Source of the DNA: Amyelois transitella
Lineage: Eukaryota; Arthropoda; Insecta; Lepidoptera; Pyralidae
Direction of reading: 5' to 3'
Assembly: GCF_032362555.1 (NCBI RefSeq)
Contig: NC_083531.1
Span: 496,001 to 560,000 of the forward strand
DNA length: 64,000 nt
Below the pieces are notes generated by a model. It worked only from the letters and a program-made list of their open reading frames with translations. It did no database searches and was not told the DNA's origin. Every line of letters begins with the position of its first letter. Within the stretch, counting starts at the first letter, position 1. The position numbers and the translations under genes are program-made. Positions 20,770 to 31,030 of the stretch are shown here, piece by piece.

Positions 20770-22240
20770 TATTCAATTCGGCCTCCTTAGTGCGGCAGCC
20801 CAGAGCTGGATGGCGCTGTTCTTCAGGCTGCGCGACGCCGAAGAATCAGGAAACCGCCCACAAAATGAAGACATCCAGATTTTGAACGAAATTTTGAGCC
20901 TGCGCGGAACGGGTGTCGGCGGGACTCGCCATCGCCAACCGCGCCGCAACAAACGGTGCTCCCCGATTTGCCGTCAGACCACCGGCCCGTTCTCGTCCTT
21001 GTCGACAGTGCCCCGGTCAGGGTCTCGCTGTTCACATGCCGCCGCAAGACCAACTGGGAGGCATTCCAAAATGCCCTCGAAGAGGACTTTTCCACCAGGC
21101 CGATTTCAACAGCCAAAGACGTCGAGGAGGCAGCCTCCGACATGACTATCCGCATCCAGGAAGCCCTTAACTCAGAGCCCTTAAGAGCATAAGAGCTCAC
21201 AAGCCCTCTTCCACATTTCGCACCATATAACTCAAAAATTCAAAATTCAAAATTTTTATTCATTATTATAATAGGATACTATATATCACTTAATAATTGT
21301 CAAATGAAACAACAACAAAAAAAAGATGTTGGTTGGTGCATAGGTGGTGGCGGGACCCCACAGGGCCCAGAAAGAGCTGATCTTGCAGCGACTCCTAGTC
21401 AATCCCTGGTATCGGTTACGTAATTAAGGTTGTAGGTACAAACAAGGGGGAGAGGTTCCTCCACGGGGAGGACACCGAAATGGTCGCGGTCGCGATCGGG
21501 CAGGGGGTCAGGGTTGGGAGAAGCCGGGAAATCCGAATTCCCTTGGTGAAGTTGCGGAACTCCTCTGCAAGCTTGGGGTTTGGCATTGCAGCCGAAAGAA
21601 CTATAAAAGTTATTCGAGGCAAACCGGTAGAGGGTCCATAGCGCGGCTTGCGCCGGCTAGGAGCAGTTGGGCGTCTTCAGGACTTCTCTTCGCCGGGGAA
21701 AGACGAAGGGTGTGTGCCGGAGTAGGGACTGCCTCTACTCCGTGCTGTCTGTGTCGGCTGCGGCCAACCTGGTTAGGGCTCGCAGGCGTGTACCTACAAC
21801 CTTAACTACCTAACCGATACCCTGTGACTACTCGGCGAATCTGTGCCGTTGCGGCCGCAGGTAAAATACTTGAGAGTGACCATCGACCGGCGTCTCACCT
21901 TTAAGAAACACGACGTAGACGTGACGAAAACCAACGCAGCCAGGGGAAAACTGCGGGGAGTCCTTTCCTCCAGCGTTCCCCTGAGGACGAAACTCGGGAT
22001 TTACAAAACCTACATTAGATTCCGCCCCGCGTACGCGGCTCTGGCTCTGGTGAAGAACTCGACGATATGACCTGAAGTGGGAGAGTCTGGACGCATTCGT
22101 GACCCGGCTGGCCACGAAGATGTTCGAGAGGGCGGACGCGTCATCACACAGCCACCTGCGCGGCATCGCGCCGCTCCACGCCCGCCCTCCGGACCTTCGA
22201 GTGGAACCCTCCCCTCGCTGCCTTGCGGCAGACGTCATCG
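20770..22240 (+). pseudogene. Third Jockey-type copy: gag N-terminus, endonuclease end and RT thumb
   Basis: Contains AQSWMALFFRLRDAEESG (gag N-terminal), then PSDHRPVLVLVD (endonuclease C-terminal SDH motif), then KYLRVTIDRRLTFKKH and SVPLRTKLGIYKTYIRF (region after the RT palm), with WESLDAFVTRLATKMF beyond a frame change. The catalytic RT core is missing. Confidence 0.75.
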
Positions 22241-22367
22241 ACCAGTGACGACGCCGCCGCCGGTGGGAACTCCCAGTGAAGACGTGAAGACCCAGGCCGC
22301 CACGGCCGAACCATCGACCTGCCTACAGTCGTAGGAAGATTGCCATTGAAGATTCTATTCTATTCTA

Positions 22368-22590
22368 AGTATAATTAATATTGTGAAGTTGACGTTGTTG
22401 AAGAAAATGCTGCAGTGCAGTTTGCTACCGCTTCTTCTGCACTGACGCCTTGGAAGCGGCAGTAAACTTAAGTAATTTGACGTCAACCAATGTTGTTAAA
22501 CCATACGTTTTGACAATTATTAAGCGATATATAGTATCCTATAATAATGAATAAAAATTTTGAATTTGAATTGAATTTGAAGAGAGCCAA
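22368..22590 (+). mobile_element. Short retroelement with (TTTGAA)n tail
   Basis: About 220 bp beginning attctattctaag and ending attttgaatttgaattg. A second near-identical copy lies at 41083-41302; fragments at 9631-9748, 21236-21325 and 57536-57612. No coding frame. The rest of the gap to 23030 shows nothing recognisable. Confidence 0.7.
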
Positions 22591-23034
22591 AAGCCCTGAC
22601 CAATAAACTCCGACTCCGCAAAGAGAGTATGGGAAGACCCGACGTTGTTTTTGTGACGCGTATTGTTCGGAGATCAACAGGAAGAGACTGCGAGCACAAC
22701 AGAAAAAATGTCGCCGTAACAAAGGAAAAGTCGAAATGGAAACAAACTCTGTCCAATGGAAATGTGTAGAAATTAGAACTTCTAACTTTAACAAAATTAT
22801 ACATTCCCGTGACAGAATATACGTTAACTCGAGATATTGGTCGAAACATATTAATTAGGGTCAACCCGAGCAGGGCGGCAGTAAGAAATCAAATACGATT
22901 TTAACTTTAACAAAATAATTGTGTCAATTTACATGGAACTTTATGAACCGGTAATAGAGTCGAGTTAGCACAGCATTTTGGTAAGTTTCATATGTTGTTG
23001 ACAATACCTCCAGCAAAATATTGAAAAAAAAAGA

Positions 23035-23403
23035 TGCGCCTAAAAGAAAAATCCCAAGTTTATAAGCCTATCTCTTATTCGCCTTTTACGAGATCCATAG
23101 GAACGAGATGGAGTGGGCCTTTTTTTTTTATTATTGGTGCCGGGAACTGTGCCGTGTGGTTCCCGGCACCAATAGAAAAAATAATAGGACCACTCCATCT
23201 CTCTCCCATGGATGTCGTAAAAGGCGACTAAGGGGTAGGCTTATAAACTTGGGATTCTACTTTTAGGCGATGAGCTAGCAACGTGTCACTATTTGAATCT
23301 TAATTATTAAAGCCAAATAGCTGATCGTGGTCTATCAGTCTTTACAAGACTGTTGGCTCTGTCTACCCCGCAAGGGATATTGACGTAATTATATGTATGT
23401 ATG
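23035..23403. mobile_element. Head-to-head pair of RTE-tailed short elements
   Basis: 23035-23151 is the 5' half of a copy in minus orientation. 23152-23403 is a full copy in plus orientation with a (TATG)n tail. They meet at their GC-rich 5' ends (gtgccgggaa...ttcccggcac), giving an inverted repeat with ~115-bp arms, just downstream of the MTG2 stop codon. Confidence 0.8.
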
Positions 23404-23554
23404 TATGTGCCGGGAATTACAATGCATCAATAAAAAAAACTTGGCTTACACAATAAATAATTTCGCGCCATACAAAAATTTTACTTCCGCCAAGTAATCG
23501 GTGTAACTTATAAAGGTTGTAATAAAGTGTATGTATTTAAAGTATAAGGTTATT

Positions 23555-26500
23555 TTAGCTGTTTTCATCGTACATGACCCTAATGATCCGTAACAATTCG
23601 GCGAGGTTGAGGCCGGTCTTGGCGGAGATTCCGATCACGTCCATCTTTTTCTTCATGTCTTCAAACCCCCGCTTGCCTTCGGGTAGATCGATCTAGAAAA
23701 GATTGAAAATTGTATTTATGAATATGAAAGTCGTGCCGTGTGGTTCCCGGCACTATTACAAAAAAGAATAGGACCACTCCATCTCTTTCCCATGGATGTC
23801 GTAAAAGGCGACTAAGGGATAGGCTTATAAACTTAGGATTCCTCTTTTAGGCGATGGGCTAGCAACCTGTCACTATTTGAATCTCGGTTCTATCATTAAG
23901 CCAAATAGCTGAACGTGGCCATTCAGTCTTTTCAAGACTGTTGGCTCTGTCTACCCCGCAAGGGATATAGACGTGATCATATGTATGTATGTATGTAAAG
24001 TCTTGCTTTTGCCTGCGAGTTCTACCGCGTGAAAAGTATTCTTTGTCAGACGGGAGTCGCTTCGTGTCAAAACCTGCCTCACCCAATCCAGGATCCCTAG
24101 TCCAAGGCATACCGCAGGCTCCTCTCCAGAGTGGTGAGGACGCATATATACATACATACATATGGTCACGTCCATATCCCTTGCGGGGTAGACAGAGACA
24201 ACAGTCTTGAAAAGACTGAATGACCACGTTCGGCTATTTGGCTTAATGATAGAATTGAGGTTGATATAGTGACAGGTTGCTAGCCCATCGCCTAGAAAAG
24301 AATCCCAAGTTTGTAAGCCTATCCCTTAGTCGCCTTTTACGACATCCATAGGAAAGAGATGAAGTGGTCCTATTCTTTTTTGTATTGGTGCCGGGAACCA
24401 CACGGCACCGGCACGTGGTGAGGACGCAACCGGGACTAAAGCCAGAGAAGATGGCGCTGCCGAAGTCTGAAACGCGTAGTTAAAGTATTTTCGAATATAT
24501 TTACCAAGATGGCGGCCTCTGTGGCGCAGCGGTAGTACGCTTGTCTGTGACACCGGAGGTCCCGGGTTCGAATCCCGGCCAGGGCATGATGAGAAAAGAA
24601 CTTTTTCTGATTGGCCTGAGTCTTGGATGTTTATCTATATAAGTATTTATTATAATGATATAGTTTCGTTGAGTTAACATCTCGTAACACAAGTCTCGAA
24701 CCTACTTCAAGGCTAACTCAATATGTGTAATTTGTCCTGTATATATTTATGGCGGCCAATCGTAACAAATCTAGAATCTTATATCTCCAGCGTACCTTAT
24801 TGACGACGACACACTGAGGCCTCTTCGCCAGCTGCTCGCTATACTGGGCTAGCTCGTGGCTCAGCGTGTCGTACTGCCGACGAGGCTCGTCCGCCCCGTC
24901 CAGCAAGAAGACGAGACCGCGACATCGCTCCACGTGCTGCAGGAACTGAATACCTGACGGCGCGAGCAAGAACAATTAATTACGTCCATATTAATACACG
25001 ACGAACGTATCTTGATCAAATTAAGGACGTCCTGGTAAAGGGTCAGGTCAAGAGTACCCGAAACCGCCGAGCTTGCATGAAGAGAGTTGTGAATGTGGAT
25101 GAAGCGAAGGAAGTGTGCAGAGATCGTGGCAAGTGGAAAGAGGTAGTCTCTGCCTACCCCTCCGGGAACAAGGAGTGATTTTATGTATGTATTGTATATT
25201 GTATATATTAATACACACATATCACTTTCACTATTTGAATCTCAATTCTATCATTAAGCCAAATAGCTAAATGTGGCCTATCAGACTTTTCAAGACTGTT
25301 GGCTCTGTCTACCCCGCAAGGGATATAGAGGTGACCATATGTATGTATGTACACCTATATTATTTATTTATTTAAAACTTTATTGAGCCTCATGTACCTT
25401 ATCACCTACCTTATACCTATGACGTTCCATTATCCTCAACCTATGTTACTTTTATATTATACACAGATATCTGCGCAGGAGTATTATTTTTGTATAGCGC
25501 ACTCATTACGAGCTAGATAGATGGAGATACATATATCGTTTTTGGATTTTAAGTTTAATATGCTTGTAATAAGGTCGTTATTTAATTGAATTTTCGTTCT
25601 GTTAGATTCGGTTGTAGGTTGCGCTATTCTGCGCCATCGAATATTGCCGAAGCGACTTGTAATGTGTTACCATGGTTAAGGTGTCGAATGGATTTGAACA
25701 AAATATAAGAACTTACTGTTGCCGTGTTGCTGTAGGTGCCGTGTGGTTCCCGGCACCAGTACCAAAAAGAATAGGACCACGCCACCTCTTTCCTATGGAT
25801 GTCGTAAAAGGCGACTAAGGGATAGGCTTACACTTTAAACTTGGCGATGGGCTAGCAACCTGTCACTATTTGAATCTCAATTCTATCATTAAGCCAAATA
25901 GCTAAAGCTAAACTAAAAGCTAGCTCTGTCTACCTCACAAGGGATATAAACGTGACCATATGTATGTATGTATGTATAAAAATATACATACCGAGTCCAT
26001 AATTCTTGTGCGAACCGGGAATCAAACCCGGTAGGTCGGCTATCGCTACTTGCTCATAGTCATCGTACGGCACCATACCTGAAAACACAAATAACCCTTC
26101 GTTACAGTACACTAAAAGTTCAGTGGAAAGATGAGTCTCTGCCTACCCCACCGGAAACGAGACGTGACTTTTTCGCATGTTTTTTTCTACAAGCTATTCA
26201 ACTGAATGTGGCTTTTCAGTCTTTTAGAAACTTCGCTCTGTCTACCCCGTAAGGGATAAAGACGTGATTATATATATGAATTCAGCAATTTAATAATATG
26301 CCATCATTACCTAAACAATATTTTATAACGATATTTATTGAACGGTATATTTTGTCGTGTAGCATTTTTGGCGTTAGTGCTATCTACACGCGCGAATTTA
26401 GCGCCACCTACAAAAGAATAGGATCTAGGGAAGACTTGGAGCGAAATAAAACGCGAAGCTCAAGACCGAGCGGGATGGCGACGCACTGTGGATGCCCTCT

Positions 26501-29500
26501 GCCCCAGCTAGACATAGGACCTTAAGTCAAGTAAGTCACAAAAGAATACATGTTTTTTCGCAAATTACACGCGAACTGTAAGTAGTTTTTACTTGGATAA
26601 AAACTACCCTATTTCTTTCTCCAGACTCTCAATTATATATACACAAAATTTCAAGAAGACTGGTTCAATAGTTAACTCTTCAAGAGGAAACAAACCTACT
26701 TTTGAATACATACATATGGTCACGTCTATATCCCTTGCGGGGTAGACAGAGCCAACAGTCTTGAAAAGACTGAATGGCCACGTTCAGCTATTTGACTTAA
26801 TGATAGAACTGAGATTCAACTAGTGACAGATTGCTAATCCATCGCCTAAAAAAGAATCCCAAGTTTGTAAGCCTATCCCTTAGTCGCCTTTTACGACATC
26901 CAAGGGAAAGAGATGGAGTGGTCCCATTCTTTTTGTATTGGTGCCGGGAACCACATGGCACAAACTTACTTTTGCATTTATAATATTAGTTTGTTTGTTT
27001 GTAAATTCTTTATTGTACATAACAAATTATAAGTAATACATAAAAAACATTAAAAATAACGACGTACAAGGGCGGACTTGTCCCTGTGAGGGATTTCTTC
27101 CAGTCAACCAGGTATTTCAAAGAAATATATTACGTAAAGGGATAGTAGCTGCAGCTAGGTACAATGACAAAAAGAAAAGGTAAAAAAAAAAAAAAATGAA
27201 ATATAAACATACTTAAATAATAAAACAATATACATACTTATACATACATAATATACACATACATATAACAACTCAAGTAACTTAGTATTGATTCATAAAA
27301 AAAAATTCACATCGCGTCTCACCTATATGCGGCCGGAGCGTAGTAAAAGGGTACGCCGCCACTGTGGGCCTCGCCCTGGTGAGCGCGCGGAGCAGCGTGC
27401 TCTTGCCCGCGTTGGGGGCCCCCAGCAGCCCCACGTGCGCCATGGACCTCACTTCCAGAGTGTACGTGTGGGTCTCGCCTTGAGCGCCCAGTTCCGCTAC
27501 GTCCGGGGCCTGAAACAATTCAAATGTATATTGTATGTATAAGTATATATTTTGTATAAATAACTGGTATTTTGTATAAATAACTGGATGTCCTGGTAAA
27601 GGGTCAGGTCAAAAGTACCCGAAACCGCCGAGATTGCATGAAGTGAGTTATGAATGTGGATGAAGCGAAGGAAGTATGCACAGATCGTGGCAAGTGGAAA
27701 GAGGTAGTCTCTGCCTACCCCTCGGGGAAAGAGGCGTGATTTTATGTATGTATAAGTAACCATCTTCAAAATTTTCATCATTCATCATCATCAAAAAAAT
27801 TCAAATGTTTTGTATTAATAATCATCGGCCTCTGTGGCCCAGCGTTAGTGTTCCGGCCTCAGAGACAAGGCCCCAGGTTCGAGTTCCAGTCAAAGTGTGG
27901 TGAAAAAAGAACATTTCCTGTTTGGGTCTTGGAACATATCAATACAAATAAATATAAACAATCACGTCTATACCCTTGCGGGGAACACAGAGTCAGGTTG
28001 CTAGCCCATCGCCTACAAAAATCCCTAGTGTATTCATCTCTTTAATATTATTTCTATTTCTATATTTTACTACTTCTATAATACATAGAACATAACATAT
28101 AATCGCGTCTATATCTCTTGCGGGGTAGACAGCCAACAGTCATCAAAAGACTGAAAGGCCATGTTAGGCTTAATGGTAGAATTGAGATTTAAATAGTGAT
28201 AGGTTGCTAGCCTATCGCCTAAAAGAAGAATCTTAAGTATTACGCCTTTTAAGACATCCATGGGAAAGAGATGAAGTGGTCCCAATCTTTTTGCGCGGCA
28301 CTACATAGAACCATCAAAGAAATAAATTCTCACCTGTTCAGTATCGCTCAGGAAGAACTTATTCCCCCTCCCGCCGGCGCCCCCCCGCGCCGCCACAAAC
28401 ATCACCCCCTCCGTACTCAAATCTGCCACCATCCTCCCTGATTGGTCCTTAATGATTGTTCCTAAAATTGATAATCAATCACATTTTATAAAGTCCCACT
28501 ACTTTCGCATTCTCCATGGTCTAGCAGTAGCACACTTGTCTGTTACACCGGAGGCCCGGGGTTCAACTCACGGCCAGGGCATGATGAGAAACGAACTTTC
28601 TCTGATTCACATGGGTGTTTATCTTTAAAAGTATTAATATAAAATATACATAGTATCCTTATTCTTACTTCAAGGCTGACTTAATCTGTATAATTTGCCC
28701 CATATACATATATTTATTTATTTATCGGAAAGTTGCTTTCCAGGGCGGGTTGCCTATTTAAATGAAATGGTATTTTATTATTTATGACACAATAATACAA
28801 ACAGCCAAAAACTGTTGGCTCTTTTTTCCCCGCTAGGGATATAGACATGACTTCATGTATGTATGTATGAATCAAAATATTTTTAGGCTATACAAAACAC
28901 TTATTTTCAGTTATTCCTGTTTTAACAATTGTTACTTTTTGACTTGCCCAAAACAATCCTCTTCGAGTCTGTGAATGTCTTTTTAAGAAAGATATGGAAT
29001 TATCTTAATTTAAAGTGCCAAGAATATTCTTTCTCCTGCCTATAATCTGGTTACATCTGGCCCGGAATGACCTCATTGACCATAATTCCGAGGTGCGTAA
29101 GCATTTTACAGCTATTCATGTCTGGCCTCCTTAGTTTGTGTAGAGGAACTAAACCAATATTGGATCATTGAAAAAGCTGCAGTAGATAATTGGGGGCTAT
29201 TCCCTTAGTCAACTTGGTGGAGAGGTTCTTCTCTAAAGTGCCGGTAACGATGCAACACAAAAGACAAAACAAATAATATATAATCTTAACATGAAGATGA
29301 ATCTTACCCAACGGCACAGGTACAACAACATGTTCTGCATTTTTCCCGTTGCAGTCTTTGTTGTAACCTTTCTCTCCATGCTTTGCTTGCGTCACCGTTT
29401 TACAGTGATTTAAACTTTTCACAGAGTGGGTAGCCTAAAAAAAAAATGTTTTTTTTGTAATATCACGCATATTGAAATTAATTGATTGAATTATTTTGTA

Positions 29501-30192
29501 GCTGTAAATATTCTATTAATTCTGTTTGGATGTAAAAAATATTTGTACCAATTTCTTTTAGAAGATGCATAGAGTGAATTAAACTTTTCACTGTGAGGGT
29601 AGATTAAGAAAATATGTGAATGAATTTTACACACTTTGGGTCTTTAATATGCAGACGTAATATATTGCATGCGTGTTTTGGATTTAATTTAGAATGCAAA
29701 CAACTAAATCAAGGATTTTTTTTCCAAAAATAATCATGAAAAAAAGAGGGTAGTTGTTTTTTTTTATCTTGGGGAAACGTGGAACAAGGGCAGATATTTC
29801 AATCTATTATAATCTGAAGTAAATGCATCAAATTCAGCTAAGAATAACATGTTTGTGGAAACGATACAATATTCTATATCTTTTTGAACATAACCTGAAA
29901 CAAAAAAAAATATCCTTACCTTAAAAATAACGTGGCCGCCATGACCACCGTCTCCGCCATCGGGCCCGGCCTGGTCCTTGCACCAGGCACTGAGAAACGA
30001 AATGCATCCATCACCTCCATTGCCGGCCACTGCTCGAATCCTATAAGAATCTATGTAGTATTGTACGGTGTTCCGAGTCGATTTCGCTTTGAGACTGCGC
30101 AACGCTTTGGGAACCTCTTTGGAGTAACATCGTGCAATTTGTGAGGGTACGATGGAAATAACTTTCAATAAATTGATGAATTTCATATTCAC
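23555..30192 (-). CDS. MTG2: Mitochondrial ribosome-associated GTPase 2 (Obg family), 7 exons
   Basis: GTPase of the Obg/CgtA family that assists assembly of the large mitochondrial ribosomal subunit (family knowledge). Exons on the minus strand: 30192-29920, 29434-29308, 28461-28334, 27509-27323, 26078-25992, 24953-24796, 23692-23555; 365 residues, close to human MTG2. The N-terminus [11 protein letters not shown] is a plausible mitochondrial presequence. The glycine-rich Obg fold follows ([39 protein letters not shown]). In the G domain: P-loop GAPNAGKST (about 206-214), switch region [12 protein letters not shown]3 [10 protein letters not shown]4 NKID split across the last intron, and G5 ISAKTG. 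All catalytic motifs look intact. The start codon is the first ATG of the open exon. Introns carry RTE-tailed and tRNA-derived SINEs. Confidence 0.95.
23733..23999 (+). mobile_element. RTE-tailed short element (SINE-like), full length
   Basis: Runs from gtgccgtgtggttcccggca to gacgtgatcatatgtatgt. Antisense to MTG2, in its last intron. Downstream, 24012-24144 and 24415-24475 are two halves of another short repeat (tcgcttcgtgtcaaaacc, ctcctctccagagtgg). Confidence 0.85.
24145..24414 (-). mobile_element. RTE-tailed short element with 14-bp target-site duplication
   Basis: Flanked by gtggtgaggacgca at 24131-24144 and 24415-24428, splitting an older repeat. This fixes the element borders: a (CATA)n tail on one side and the ccgggaaccacacggcac end on the other. 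MTG2 last intron. Confidence 0.9.
24512..24745 (+). mobile_element. tRNA-derived SINE
   Basis: The head resembles a tRNA gene, with A box TGGCGCAGCGG and B box GGGTTCGAATCCC. A conserved body (tttctgattggcctg...) and an AT-rich tail follow. Not a functional tRNA: other near-identical copies occur at 38645-38875, 40153-40383, 42248-42490 and 59449-59690. Antisense to MTG2, about 50 bp beyond the exon 6 donor. Confidence 0.85.
24999..25195 (+). mobile_element. RTE LINE 3'-end fragment
   Basis: Begins at the cgaacgtatcttgatc region and ends ggagtgattttatgtatgtat. MTG2 intron 5. Confidence 0.8.
25218..25350 (+). mobile_element. RTE-tailed short element, 5' truncated
   Basis: Only the 3' half, from actatttgaatctcaattc to the (TATG)n tail. 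MTG2 intron 5, antisense to the gene. Confidence 0.75.
25735..25977 (+). mobile_element. RTE-tailed short element near the MTG2 exon 5 donor
   Basis: Near full-length, antisense to MTG2; its (TATG)n tail ends about 14 bp from the exon 5 donor (gtatgt, 25991). Confidence 0.8.
26290..26530 (+). pseudogene. 3'-end scrap of another non-LTR retrotransposon
   Basis: The sequence encoding [20 protein letters not shown] and, in another frame, [11 protein letters not shown] looks like the degraded C-terminus of a LINE ORF2. Weak; only a relic, in MTG2 intron 4. Confidence 0.35.
26707..26960 (-). mobile_element. RTE-tailed short element (SINE-like)
   Basis: Near full-length copy from catacatatggtcacgtct to ccgggaaccacatggcac, sense to MTG2, intron 4. 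Confidence 0.8.
27586..27755 (+). mobile_element. RTE LINE 3'-end fragment
   Basis: From gatgtcctggtaaagggtc to ggcgtgattttatgtatgt; MTG2 intron 3. A diverged tRNA-SINE head follows at about 27831-27930 and a degraded RTE-tailed element at about 27950-28305. Confidence 0.75.
28513..28712 (+). mobile_element. tRNA-derived SINE, diverged
   Basis: Recognisable by cttgtctgttacaccggag, ggccagggcatgatgagaa and ttctgattcacatggg; its B box has decayed to gggttcaactcac. MTG2 intron 2. A small RTE-tailed fragment lies at 28800-28872. Confidence 0.65.
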
Positions 30193-30879
30193 GTTTACTA
30201 AAATTGGAGGTTATGCAAATGTTGTTGTGATCAAAAATAAAATAAGCAGTCAATGTCAACGTCAAGTCAAATATGAGATAATTGTTGCCAACTCTGAGTT
30301 TTAAAAATATCAAATTAATAGGGCTCTTGGGCCTGCGCTCGAGATTTGTAGAACGTGTGGAATTAAGTACTTTTGAGTGAAAAGTATATTGATAATCATT
30401 TCATAAATACTATATACATCCACAGTCTGGCCAACAGAGCGTTTAAACGACGTCAAACATAATGCATAACAATCCAGGCGACCAAAGTGGGAAAATTATT
30501 TTCTCTTTAGAACAGAATTTCTCTGGCAATACATAAGTATGTATATGCTAGAATGGCGACTTGAAACTTTCATACGGCCGTGTGGTTAATGGTACTTCAA
30601 AATAGGACCACTTTCATTTCTGTCTCATGGATGTCCTAAACGGGCACTAAGGTTTAGTGGTAAAAGCTTGCACTAGAATCTAGTGCAAGCTTTTACCACG
30701 ATTCAAGATGGGTTAAATTCACTTGCAGAGGTTAGATGTCGCTTCTTGAAAAATTTCTGACTTCATAGTCCAGGATCATGGTCAAATCAAAAGGCTGGCT
30801 CCTCTCCAGAACTTAAAATGTAATTGGGAATGACTAGGACAATAGAAAAAAAGAGATTCAAAACAACAAATTTCCGTCA
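30193..30879. other. Intergenic gap between MTG2 start and gene B 3' end
   Basis: Must hold the MTG2 5' UTR and promoter; no TATA box is obvious. It contains the 5' part of an RTE-tailed element (about 30575-30650), a perfect 43-bp palindrome (30657-30699), and a scrap of the repeat also seen at 24012 (30720-30830). Confidence 0.5.
30657..30699. repeat. Perfect 43-bp palindrome (21-bp arms)
   Basis: The left arm gtggtaaaagcttgcactag plus a is exactly repeated in reverse complement after a single central base. Confidence 0.95.
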
Positions 30880-30885
30880 TTTATT
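30880..30885 (-). promoter_or_regulatory. Candidate poly(A) signal of gene B
   Basis: AATAAA on the minus strand, 146 bp after the gene B stop codon (31031-31033); it gives a short 3' UTR. Confidence 0.55.
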
Positions 30886-31030
30886 TCACAATATACAGAT
30901 AAAAAATAAAACATATTATTATATACACATAATTTACACCAATTCACATATAACATATCAGTTGCAATTGAATTTGATCTAGCGACCTTTCGAGATTTCA
31001 ACCCTGTCACCGTCACTGTGCTTCTTGTAA

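Larger units (their letters stand above)
17050..22340 (+). mobile_element. Cluster of broken Jockey-type non-LTR retrotransposons
   Basis: Several fragments in plus orientation: a gag scrap (about 17092-17150, WRGKKGPAQCHRCQQF); a main ORF1 (17865-18753); a deleted ORF2 (18780-19050); a second gag (about 19500-20000); and a third partial gag N-terminus with endonuclease and RT pieces (20770-22240). The gag N-terminal sequence around AQSWMALFFRLRDAEE occurs twice (about 17530 and 20800). A direct repeat containing gagctcacaagccctc occurs at about 20529 and 21185. The second copy is split by a (TTTGAA)-tailed fragment (21236-21325). An RTE 3' fragment sits at 20036-20218. Confidence 0.8.

Noticed and set aside
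24512..24590. tRNA genes (also at 40300-40383, 42248-42330, 59449-59525)
   Set aside because: A and B boxes are present, but every copy continues into the same SINE body and tail, and no mature cloverleaf with a matching acceptor stem was evident.
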